The translations under genes were made by a program, and so were the position numbers. From positions 1-6,575 of the forward strand of contig JAGLYT010000093.1 in assembly GCA_023132075.1 (NCBI GenBank): a stretch of 6,575 nt of DNA, in the 5' to 3' direction. Under the pieces are notes generated by a model, which saw only the letters and a list, made by a program, of their open reading frames with translations, was not told where the DNA came from and did no database searches. Below, piece by piece: positions 1 to 6,299 of this stretch (position 1 is its first letter; each line of letters starts with the position of its first letter). Source of the DNA: JAGLHV01 sp023132075 [NCBI: bacterium]. GTDB lineage: Bacteria; CBDUZB01; JAGLHV01.

Positions 1-66
1 TTACAAACTTCTTGTTGTTTTATGGGAAAAAATTCATGCTTATTATTAAAGGATTATAGGGGATAA
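1..66 (+). CDS. C-terminal tail of a beta-ketoacyl synthase-like protein (5' truncated by window edge)
   Basis: Frame 1 is open from the first base to the TAA at 64-66 and gives 21 residues. The segment FMGKNSCLLLKDY aligns without gaps to the C-terminus of FabF-type ketosynthases (consensus FGGTNASLVFKRY), sharing F, G, N, L, K and Y. I therefore infer that the upstream gene encodes a second ketosynthase or a chain-length-factor-like partner of the complete ketosynthase that starts one base after this stop. Such adjacent, translationally coupled pairs are typical of type II polyketide and aryl-polyene systems. Nothing of its catalytic core is inside the window, so whether it has an active-site cysteine is unknown. 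The GFGGTN loop is altered here (CCFMGKN). The match is short, and the call depends on its position next to a ketosynthase as much as on the residues. Confidence 0.6.
   Translation, partial: LQTSCCFMGKNSCLLLKDYRG
58..62 (+). promoter_or_regulatory. Ribosome binding site for the TTG-started ketosynthase
   Basis: AGGGG lies five bases before the TTG at 68-70 and sits inside the last codons of the upstream gene. It supports the TTG start, since no ATG near this position is in frame, and it suggests translational coupling with the gene that ends at 66. Confidence 0.7.
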
Positions 67-67
67 A

Positions 68-1315
68 TTGTATAAAAGAAGAAGGGTTGTCGTTACCGGT
101 TTAGGGGTGGTAGCACCCAATGGTATCGGGAAAGAATTTTTCTGGCAGGGACTTGTTTCCGGTAAAAATTGTGTAGTACGGGTTACGCGCTTTAATGCTG
201 ATAATTTTTACAGCCAGATGGCAGGAGAGGTACACAATTTTAATCCTGCTGTCTATATAGAAAAAGAAAAATTACCTTTTATAGACAGAGCATTTCAATT
301 TGCAATAGTAGCAGCAAAATTAGCCGTTAATGATTCTAAATTAAAGCTTGAAGAAGAAAATAAGGAAAGAATCGGGACTTTTGTCGGGTTAGGAGTAGCC
401 GGGGTAAACATTGGGGAACCACAATTTAATCTTTGTGCAACCAAGGGGCCGGAAAGCATCAGTCCTTACTTATATCTTTCCTGGCTTCCCAGTGCCTGTT
501 CCGGATATATTTCACTGGAATTTAAATTAAAGGGACAGAGCAATGTCCTTTCTACAGGGTGCACCTCTGCCACCGATGCTATTGGTTTGGGATATTGTGC
601 AATAAGGAATAATTTACAAGATATTATACTGGCAGGAGGAACAGAAGCCCCGCTTACCCCTGCAACTTTTAATTCTTTTTGTTCCCTGCGCGCTTTGTCC
701 CATCGCAATGATGCTCCGGAAAAAGCCAGCAGGCCTTTTGATAAAGAGCGGGACGGTTTTATTTTAGCAGAAGGGGCAGGAATAATTATTTTAGAAGAAC
801 TTGAGCATGCTTTAGAGAGAAAGGCAACAATATACGGAGAAATCGTCGGTTACGGAGCAAATTCTACTGCTTATCATATGACTGCACTTGACCCAAGCGG
901 AGAAGAATCAGCCCGGACAATAAAAGAAGCACTGGCGGAGGGGCAAATAGAAAACAATCAGGTCGGATATCTTTGTGCCCACGGAAGTTCGACCCCTTTA
1001 AACGGAAAAATGGAAACCATAGCCATAAAAAAAGCATTTGGAAAATACGCTTACAAACTTCCGATAAGTTCAATAAAGTCAATGTTGGGACATCCTCCGG
1101 GGGCAGCGGGAGCAATGCAGACAATAACCTGTTTATTAGTTATGGAGAAAAACTTTATCCCCCCGACAATAAATTATCAGCATCCTGATCCTGACTGTGA
1201 TCTGGATTATGTCCCTAATTGTGCACGTCCGGCTCAAGTAGAAGTTACTTTAATAAATACTTACGGTTTTGCCGGAAGATGTGCGGCTTTGGCCATAAAG
1301 AGGTATCATAATTAA
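68..1315 (+). CDS. Beta-ketoacyl-ACP synthase, FabF / type II PKS KS-alpha-like
   Basis: This cytosolic condensing enzyme should join an acyl thioester to malonyl-ACP with loss of CO2. At 415 residues it has the normal FabF length. The thiolase-fold catalytic set is complete: Cys165 in STGCTSATDAIG, His305 in AHGSSTP, Lys337 in SSIKSM and His342 in GHPPGAAG. The N-terminal RRVVVTGLGVVAPNG is standard. STGCTS, the AGGTEAP segment (189-195), HMTALDPSGEES and the late DPDCDLDYVP stretch resemble KS-alpha subunits of type II polyketide synthases more than housekeeping FabF (usually STACASG). Oddities are Gly313 where FabF has a conserved Asp after the first His, and GFAGRCAAL (400-408) in place of GFGGTNA. 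It starts with TTG one base after a probable partner ketosynthase and is followed 13 bases later by a sensor kinase gene. Family assignment is secure; a specialised lipid or polyketide role is inference. Confidence 0.93.
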   Translation: MYKRRRVVVTGLGVVAPNGIGKEFFWQGLVSGKNCVVRVTRFNADNFYSQMAGEVHNFNPAVYIEKEKLPFIDRAFQFAIVAAKLAVNDSKLKLEEENKERIGTFVGLGVAGVNIGEPQFNLCATKGPESISPYLYLSWLPSACSGYISLEFKLKGQSNVLSTGCTSATDAIGLGYCAIRNNLQDIILAGGTEAPLTPATFNSFCSLRALSHRNDAPEKASRPFDKERDGFILAEGAGIIILEELEHALERKATIYGEIVGYGANSTAYHMTALDPSGEESARTIKEALAEGQIENNQVGYLCAHGSSTPLNGKMETIAIKKAFGKYAYKLPISSIKSMLGHPPGAAGAMQTITCLLVMEKNFIPPTINYQHPDPDCDLDYVPNCARPAQVEVTLINTYGFAGRCAALAIKRYHN

Positions 1316-1320
1316 GGAAA
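1314..1320 (+). promoter_or_regulatory. Ribosome binding site for the sensor kinase, overlapping the ketosynthase stop
   Basis: AAGGAAA overlaps the TAA of the ketosynthase (1313-1315). Its AGGA core ends ten bases before the ATG at 1329. The overlap of stop codon and ribosome binding site suggests that the two genes are read from one transcript. No promoter-like sequence fits in the 13-base gap. Confidence 0.55.
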
Positions 1321-1328
1321 AACTCATT

Positions 1329-3524
1329 ATGAATATTTATGTTTTCCCAATTTTAATCGCTTTTTTATTGAATTTTTGTTTAGCTATTTTTATTTTAATT
1401 AAAAACAGCCGATGTGTTATTAACAGAACTTTTGCTTTCTGGAACTTTTGTGTGGGAATCTGGAATTTGGGTGCTTTTCTTATCTATGCCAGTTCCTCCT
1501 ATCAAGAAGCATTTTTTTCTACCAGATTTATTCTCGTAAACGGGCTGTTTTTTATCCCTTCTTCTTTTTTCCATTTTGTTTTAGTTTTTACGGAAAATAA
1601 AAAGAAAATAAATAAAACAATCCTGCAGGCAGGTTATTTTTCCAGTTTATTTTTCCTAACTTCAAACATTATCGGTTTTCCCCTAATCGGTAAAGAACTG
1701 ACAAAATATTACTGGGGATATTATCCCAAGATATGTTCCGGAGATCTATATTTTGGAATAATTTTCGTCTTTTTTACCATCTACTCTCTCTATCTTTTAT
1801 ACAATTCTTACAAGAAATCCATTGGCTACAAATCCAATCGAATGAAATATGTTTTCTGGGGTTCTCTTATTGGTTTTATTGGCGGAAGTACAAACTTCCT
1901 ACCTTTATATGGAATTCGCATCTATCCCATTGGTAATATCGCTAATTGTGTCTATTCCTTATCGGTAGCATATGCGATTATCGAATTCAGACTGATAGAT
2001 ATTAATATTGTTTTTAAAAAAGGGCTTGTTTATTCCTGCTGGCTCTTTTTAGTAGGGCTGAGTTATTTAATGGGTTTTTTCGTAATTAAAGAAATGGCCT
2101 ACATCCACAAAATAAATGCAACTTTTACTTTAACTCTTATAAGCCTTATTTTATTTTTGGGATTTTTTTCCATACGGAAAAAATTGGAAAATTTCTTAGA
2201 AACTATCCTTTTCAAAAATAAATATAACTACCAGGTTATCCTTAAAAATTTCACGACATCTCTGCTTACAATTTTAGAACTGGAAGAATTAATCCCTTTA
2301 ATTGTAACTACTATTTATAAAACAATGCATCTAACTTCCTGCTCTTTAATCCTTTATGACCAATCAAAGGACTCCTATGCTTTCAAATATCTTGAGGGTT
2401 TGAAAAAAAATAATAGACTTAACGAAATTCAATTAACCCACCAAAACAGATTAGTTCAATATTTTAACAAGCATAATTTCATCTTACTGCAAGAAGAAAT
2501 TGAAAGAAATATGCTTTCCCAGAGAAAAAGTAAAGAATTACAACAGCTTCACCAAGACCTGCTCTTTATACAAGCGAAAGTATGCGTGCCTCTTTATATG
2601 AATAATAAATTAATCGGACTATTAAATCTGGGAAACAAGCAATCAGGGGATTTATTCAATCGGGAAGATTTAAAATTACTGACCACCCTGGCTAATCAAT
2701 CAGCTATTGCTATTAGTAATGCCCAATCAATTAAAAAAATAAAAAAACAACAGGAATGGATTGCTAAAAACGAACAACTTGCTATAATCGGGCAACTATC
2801 CAATGAAATGTTTCACGAGCTAAATAAATCCTTAACCAAAATAAACATCACCGGACACTTATTAAAAAGTGTTTCTAAAAAAAACACCACTAAAGATTTA
2901 AATATAATCGAAAAAGAAGTAAAACGGGCAACAAAAATTGTAAAAGGATTTTCTGTTTTTTCTAAAAAAGACCTGATGGACAAGCATTTATTTAATATTA
3001 ATAAACTTATTGAAGACTCATTGGATTTTCTTGCTCAGCAAATTTCTAAAAACAAAATAAAAATTATCAGGCAACTTGAATCTGACCTCCCTGAAATAAA
3101 AATCAATCCTATCCTAATCGAACAAATGTTTATTAATATAATAGAAAATAGCATCCACGCTGTTGCATCAACCGCTAAAAAAACCATCATTGTAAAAACA
3201 TTTAAACCCTGCTTTTCCCCTCAGCAATTGTTATTTTCAACACCCACAATAGTCATTGAAATTACTGATACCGGTTGTGGAATTGCAAAAGAAAATATTG
3301 ACAAAATTTTTAATCCGTTTTATACTACGAAAGAATCACAATCCGGAGCAGGGCTGGGCTTGAATATTAGTTCCCGTATAATTGAACAGCACCAGGGTAA
3401 TATTAATGTGAAGAGCGTGATGGGTCAGGGAACAAAAATGGTTATAAGTCTTCCTTTATCTGAAAATCTGCTTAATTATAAAACGGATAATATTTTAAGA
3501 AAAAATATGAAAAAAATCAAATAA
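1329..3524 (+). CDS. Membrane sensor histidine kinase (multi-TM N-terminus, GAF, HisKA, HATPase)
   Basis: This inner-membrane two-component kinase has 731 residues. Seven hydrophobic helices (about 4-24, 36-54, 66-87, 100-118, 139-158, 174-193 and 198-217) form a 7TM-type sensor module. Two more follow (about 233-254 and 264-281). The FRLIDIN and KNKYNYQ segments are typical linkers of this kinase class. A GAF-like domain spans about 300-470, and a short coiled segment leads to the HisKA H-box, with phospho-acceptor His496 in FHELNKSL. The ATP-binding domain has the N-box (Asn603, Asn607), G1 DTGCGI (647-652), F-box IFNPFYTTK and G2 GAGLGL (673-678), so it looks catalytically intact. The H-box lacks the common Asn-Pro: Lys500 sits four residues after His496, where HisKA kinases carry the Asn or Thr needed for phosphatase activity. 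The cognate regulator follows 44 bases downstream. The ligand is not predictable; a 7TM plus GAF layout suggests a membrane or small-molecule signal. Confidence 0.94.
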   Translation: MNIYVFPILIAFLLNFCLAIFILIKNSRCVINRTFAFWNFCVGIWNLGAFLIYASSSYQEAFFSTRFILVNGLFFIPSSFFHFVLVFTENKKKINKTILQAGYFSSLFFLTSNIIGFPLIGKELTKYYWGYYPKICSGDLYFGIIFVFFTIYSLYLLYNSYKKSIGYKSNRMKYVFWGSLIGFIGGSTNFLPLYGIRIYPIGNIANCVYSLSVAYAIIEFRLIDINIVFKKGLVYSCWLFLVGLSYLMGFFVIKEMAYIHKINATFTLTLISLILFLGFFSIRKKLENFLETILFKNKYNYQVILKNFTTSLLTILELEELIPLIVTTIYKTMHLTSCSLILYDQSKDSYAFKYLEGLKKNNRLNEIQLTHQNRLVQYFNKHNFILLQEEIERNMLSQRKSKELQQLHQDLLFIQAKVCVPLYMNNKLIGLLNLGNKQSGDLFNREDLKLLTTLANQSAIAISNAQSIKKIKKQQEWIAKNEQLAIIGQLSNEMFHELNKSLTKINITGHLLKSVSKKNTTKDLNIIEKEVKRATKIVKGFSVFSKKDLMDKHLFNINKLIEDSLDFLAQQISKNKIKIIRQLESDLPEIKINPILIEQMFINIIENSIHAVASTAKKTIIVKTFKPCFSPQQLLFSTPTIVIEITDTGCGIAKENIDKIFNPFYTTKESQSGAGLGLNISSRIIEQHQGNINVKSVMGQGTKMVISLPLSENLLNYKTDNILRKNMKKIK

Positions 3525-3553
3525 ACTAAAAAGTAAACAACAAATATTGGCTC

Positions 3554-3561
3554 AAGGGAGA
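3554..3561 (+). promoter_or_regulatory. Ribosome binding site for the response regulator
   Basis: AAGGGAGA, with the GGAG core eight bases before the ATG at 3569, is the strongest plus-strand ribosome binding site in the window. The 44-base gap after the kinase stop shows no hairpin, so the two genes are probably co-transcribed. Confidence 0.65.
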
Positions 3562-3568
3562 AATAATT

Positions 3569-4171
3569 ATGGCAAAATCAACGATAAGAATACTTGTTAT
3601 TGACGACCAGGAAGATATTTGTAAATTTATTAAGGAAAAATTTACTTCTTATGGGTGGGAAGTAACCTATTTTACCGATGAACAAAAAGCATTGGAGCAA
3701 TTTAAACCAAATTACTTCAACATCGGAATTCTGGATTTAAAATTACCTTCAATTGGTGGACTGGAAATCTTTAAAAAACTAAAAGAAATAGACCCTAGAA
3801 TAGGAATAATTATTTTAACCGGGTATCCTTCCGTAGACAGTGCTTTAGTTTCACTTAAAAATGGGGCATTTGATTACATAAAAAAGCCCTTTGATGCTGA
3901 ACAATTAAAAAACTCTATCAAAAAACAACTGCTACATATGGGTATAATTGAAGATGTAACACTTAAAATAAATACCCAGATAGGAAAACGCATAAAAAAA
4001 TACCGGAAACATAAAGATTGGACATTAGACCAACTTTCCCAACATACAAATCTATCCAAGAGTTTAATCTCCCAACTTGAACATGCCCGCAATTCAGCAT
4101 CAATAATGACCCTTTATAAAATATCCCATGCCCTGGGAATAAAAATGAAAGATTTAATCGGGGAACTTTAA
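3569..4171 (+). CDS. Response regulator with receiver domain and XRE/Cro-type HTH output domain
   Basis: This cytosolic DNA-binding regulator has 200 residues. The receiver domain spans about 5-120 and has all the phosphorylation residues: acidic pair Asp12/Asp13, phospho-acceptor Asp56 in ILDLKLPSIGG, Thr84 in ILTGYPS and Lys106 in FDYIKKPF. A short linker leads to a helix-turn-helix of the XRE (Cro/CI, HTH_3) class at about 136-200. Its core, TLDQLSQHTNLSKSLISQLE, matches the HTH of PuuR-like/cupin-associated repressors. This output is uncommon: most DNA-binding regulators use OmpR, NarL or Fis-type domains. There is no sigma-54 AAA+ domain and no cupin domain. The gene follows its probable kinase by 44 bases. 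Its targets are unknown; autoregulation of the ketosynthase operon is plausible but no operator is visible. Its stop overlaps that of the convergent pckG by four bases. Confidence 0.94.
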   Translation: MAKSTIRILVIDDQEDICKFIKEKFTSYGWEVTYFTDEQKALEQFKPNYFNIGILDLKLPSIGGLEIFKKLKEIDPRIGIIILTGYPSVDSALVSLKNGAFDYIKKPFDAEQLKNSIKKQLLHMGIIEDVTLKINTQIGKRIKKYRKHKDWTLDQLSQHTNLSKSLISQLEHARNSASIMTLYKISHALGIKMKDLIGEL

Positions 4172-6054
4172 TTAGAAGCTTTTAAAATTTCCGGAGAAAT
4201 GTAATCCCCGTGCTCAGCTTTCACCCTTTCCAATTGTTGTTTTTGTTCTTCCAAAACCTTAAATAATACATCGGGAGTATCAGGAACACTATTCTTATAT
4301 ACCTCAACAATCCTCTCAATTTTAGCAATATTTTCGGCAACCCTTAGGGTAAATTGTTCTCCATACTCTTCTTTAGTATAATCTTTATTTAAAACCTCTT
4401 TAAATAACCGTTTAAGGTCTTCGTATTCAGGAATAAAACCTGTCGGAGTTTTAATCGCATCTATTTCCTTGTGTATCCGCTGTTCCATCCATCTTATCCA
4501 CACATGTTTATCTTCTTTTTCAGTTAAATAATCATCATTGCTATTTTTCAGAAAATAATTAACCGCAAAAATAATAGGAGCGGAAGTTAGTTTGCTTCCA
4601 AAATTAAGATATTTATTTATATACTTTCCCAGAGGAATAGATAAGAAATCAAGGTTAGCCATAATATTAAATTTTCTTACTCCTTCCTGTCCTAACGTTG
4701 CCGCAGTAGTTTCCGATTCCAGAGAGGCTCCCATGGTTAACACCCCGTGTTTCCAATCAAATGACTCTTGTACCGGAACAGAAATATTAGAATCCCTGCC
4801 TCCATAAATAACTCCACCGACCAATACTCCCTGCGGATCATCTGCCTTGATATCACGATTTTTTAATCTGTTGATACGAACCGTATATCTTGCATTTTTA
4901 TGGGAAGAAGTTATGTCATTTCCTTTAGCATCTTTTTTTCCTTTTACCCACTCGCCTGAATAATTAATTCCCTCCTCCGGAATTCCCCTCTCATCTCCCA
5001 ACCAGGAAGGAGCATTTTTTTCAGTCACCAAAACATTAGAAAAAATGACTTCCCCCGAAAAAGTAAGTGCTTCCCAGATTAAAGGATCACTTTCCGGATT
5101 AACATCACGAATAATTCCAAAAATTCCACTCTCTACATTTACAGCGTATATTTTCCCTTCTCTATTTCTTAAATAGGCAATGTCATCCCCAATAATTGTT
5201 TCTCCGGGCAACATTGAGGTTGAGGTTTTTCCACAGGCACTGGGAAAAGCCCCTGTAAAATAAGTCACCCGACCTTTCGGATTATGGATACCCATCACAA
5301 ACATATGTTCGGCTAACCAATCTTCTTTGGAAGCCTGATAAATAGCTAGTCGTAAAGCCAATTTTTTAAGTCCCACAGTATTCCCTGCATATTGAGTATT
5401 AGTGCTAAAAACAATTTTATCCTGTAAATCTACATATACGCGGCGTTGAGCAACATTTTTACTTACCCCTGATTCAATAACCCCCGCACTATGAACAAAT
5501 CTAAAAAAATCATTACAATTTTCTTTCTTTTTAAATTCTTCATATCCACTGCGGTAAAGAATCCCCTCGGAGTGTGCTACATAACTTGAATCTGTAATTT
5601 GCGCACAAACAATGGAAAATTCAGAATCCAAAGGTCCCAGGCAGAAAAAACAAATATACATTTCTTTCCCTACCATGCTGTCTTTTAAATACTCCTGAAT
5701 CTCCATAAGTCCTTCTTCCTTGTTTATTCCCTTAATACTAGGCCCAAAATCTATTCCTTTCGCCAGCAAATATTTAGTGTTTCCTTTATCTCTTGCCTGA
5801 TCATAATATCCGTCAAAATGAACCGTGTGTCCATCCATAGCCAACTTCTTTTCCTCTCCGTTTTCTATTGCTTTATTTCTGATATATAAAGCATCTTCCG
5901 CAGAATCGGTACGCACAAAAACCTTTTCCGGATTACATAATTGAATATACCCGGTAACAAAACCATTAATTTTTTGATTGTTTAATGCTGTAAGTTTTTT
6001 ATAATTTTCTTCTCCACATTTTTCCTTAAGAAAATTCATCGTTTTCATTTCCAT
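4168..6054 (-). CDS. pckG: Phosphoenolpyruvate carboxykinase (GTP-type)
   Basis: This cytosolic enzyme interconverts oxaloacetate plus GTP with PEP, GDP and CO2, linking C4 acids to gluconeogenesis or, in reverse, anaplerosis. It has 628 residues, the usual length of the GTP family. Visible hallmarks are the P-loop FPSACGKTS (270-278) with the reactive Cys274 and Lys276, GDDIAYL (289-295) with metal-binding Asp290/Asp291, WLAEHM with His250, Lys230/Lys231 before ALRLA, and substrate-side YGGRDS with Arg420. Two regions depart from the vertebrate/actinobacterial form: the aromatic WPGFG guanine-pocket segment is absent (YLTEKEDKH lies there, about 509-517), and the MRSEATAAA stretch reads LESETTAAT. 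This suggests a divergent, possibly archaeal-like clade. ATG at 6052-6054 is chosen because AAGGGGGG lies five bases upstream; in-frame ATGs at residues 3 and 6 are worse placed. purC lies 235 bases upstream on the same strand. Confidence 0.95.
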   Translation of the reverse strand: MEMKTMNFLKEKCGEENYKKLTALNNQKINGFVTGYIQLCNPEKVFVRTDSAEDALYIRNKAIENGEEKKLAMDGHTVHFDGYYDQARDKGNTKYLLAKGIDFGPSIKGINKEEGLMEIQEYLKDSMVGKEMYICFFCLGPLDSEFSIVCAQITDSSYVAHSEGILYRSGYEEFKKKENCNDFFRFVHSAGVIESGVSKNVAQRRVYVDLQDKIVFSTNTQYAGNTVGLKKLALRLAIYQASKEDWLAEHMFVMGIHNPKGRVTYFTGAFPSACGKTSTSMLPGETIIGDDIAYLRNREGKIYAVNVESGIFGIIRDVNPESDPLIWEALTFSGEVIFSNVLVTEKNAPSWLGDERGIPEEGINYSGEWVKGKKDAKGNDITSSHKNARYTVRINRLKNRDIKADDPQGVLVGGVIYGGRDSNISVPVQESFDWKHGVLTMGASLESETTAATLGQEGVRKFNIMANLDFLSIPLGKYINKYLNFGSKLTSAPIIFAVNYFLKNSNDDYLTEKEDKHVWIRWMEQRIHKEIDAIKTPTGFIPEYEDLKRLFKEVLNKDYTKEEYGEQFTLRVAENIAKIERIVEVYKNSVPDTPDVLFKVLEEQKQQLERVKAEHGDYISPEILKASN

Positions 6055-6059
6055 AATTT

Positions 6060-6067
6060 CCCCCCTT
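6060..6067 (-). promoter_or_regulatory. Strong ribosome binding site for pckG
   Basis: On the minus strand AAGGGGGG lies five bases before the pckG ATG (6054-6052). It favours this start over the in-frame ATGs two and five codons inside. Confidence 0.75.
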
Positions 6068-6114
6068 CATTTAGTAATGTTAATTTTTTTAATTATCTTT
6101 TTAAAAACCATCTA

Positions 6115-6134
6115 CCCCGCAGCAAGTTGCAGGG
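6115..6134. repeat. REP-like GC-rich palindrome (I)
   Basis: CCCCGCA (6115-6121) and TGCAGGG (6128-6134) form a 7-bp stem around a 6-base loop. The single mismatch is a U-G wobble in the minus-strand RNA, so the hairpin is best in the pckG leader. The sequence resembles the CCCCGCAGC-AAG-CTGCGGGG palindromes that I recall being scattered between genes in many bacteria; that is recollection, not a search result. On the minus strand a run of five U follows after seven bases, so it could also act as a weak terminator or attenuator before pckG. Confidence 0.6.
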
Positions 6135-6144
6135 AATCGAAGAT

Positions 6145-6183
6145 TTATCCCACATGCCTTTTGAGCGGTAAGATACGGGATAA
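6145..6183. repeat. Inverted repeat (II) in the purC-pckG gap
   Basis: TTATCCC (6145-6151) and GGGATAA (6177-6183) are perfect 7-bp inverted copies. An inner TGCC/GGTA pairing (6155-6158 with 6167-6170, one wobble) would extend the fold. No T-run follows on either strand, so it does not look like a simple terminator. Its function is unknown. Confidence 0.5.
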
Positions 6184-6190
6184 TTAAACC

Positions 6191-6236
6191 GTCGACCCTT
6201 CGACTGAGTTTATGCCGAACAAAGTGAAGTGCTCAG
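6191..6236. repeat. Degenerate CTTCGAC...CTCAGGAT-type dispersed repeat (III)
   Basis: The block contains GTCGA/TCGAC (6191-6195 and 6200-6204) and CTGAG/CTCAG (6204-6208 and 6232-6236). CTTCGAC (6198-6204) can also pair with GTGAAG (6224-6229) with one bulge. The words CCCTTCGAC, GTGAAGTGCTCAGG and GGATC recall the CCTTCGAC-GCTCAGGAT family of intergenic palindromes common in uncultured bacteria. I read it as a decayed copy of such an element; only comparison with other loci of the genome can settle this. Confidence 0.45.
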
Positions 6237-6240
6237 GATC

Positions 6241-6299
6241 AATTCAACTACAGAGTTTTGAGTAGCATAGCTGATAAAAACTCTAAATCTTATTGAATT
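6241..6299. repeat. Long imperfect inverted repeat (IV) overlapping the purC 3' end
   Basis: An outer pair, AATTCAA (6241-6247) and TTGAATT (6293-6299), encloses a perfect 8-bp pair, AGAGTTTT (6252-6259) and AAAACTCT (6277-6284). A further AGC/GCT (6264-6266 and 6270-6272) lies in the loop. The right arm covers the purC stop codon (6292-6290) and the two codons before it. As RNA from the purC side it could form a hairpin at the message 3' end, but it is AT-rich and no U-run follows, so classical termination is doubtful. Confidence 0.5.

Noticed and set aside
12-46. TTGTTG (12-17) with TATTAT (41-46) as a promoter for the ketosynthase
   Set aside because: The spacer is 23 bases, too long, and the stretch is coding sequence of the upstream gene.
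466-708. Minus-strand open frame of 80 codons inside the ketosynthase
   Set aside because: It lies wholly opposite conserved ketosynthase motifs including the active-site Cys, has no recognisable domain and shows no ribosome binding site; a shadow frame.
864-1188. Open frames on both strands inside the ketosynthase (864-1124 minus, 973-1188 plus)
   Set aside because: Both overlap the His305 and Lys337/His342 region in other frames; low-complexity products without family resemblance.
3874-4092. Minus-strand open frame of 72 codons within the response regulator
   Set aside because: Antisense to the receiver end and HTH domain; Cys/Phe/Ser-rich product typical of a shadow frame.
6092-6097. GATAAT on the minus strand as a possible -10 box for pckG
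   Set aside because: The 16-19-base upstream positions give only GC-rich hairpin sequence (GCGGGG) with no -35 likeness; not enough to call a promoter in AT-rich DNA.
6055-6289. A known metabolite riboswitch in the pckG leader
   Set aside because: No conserved core of a riboswitch class that I can recognise; the structure reads better as repeat elements.
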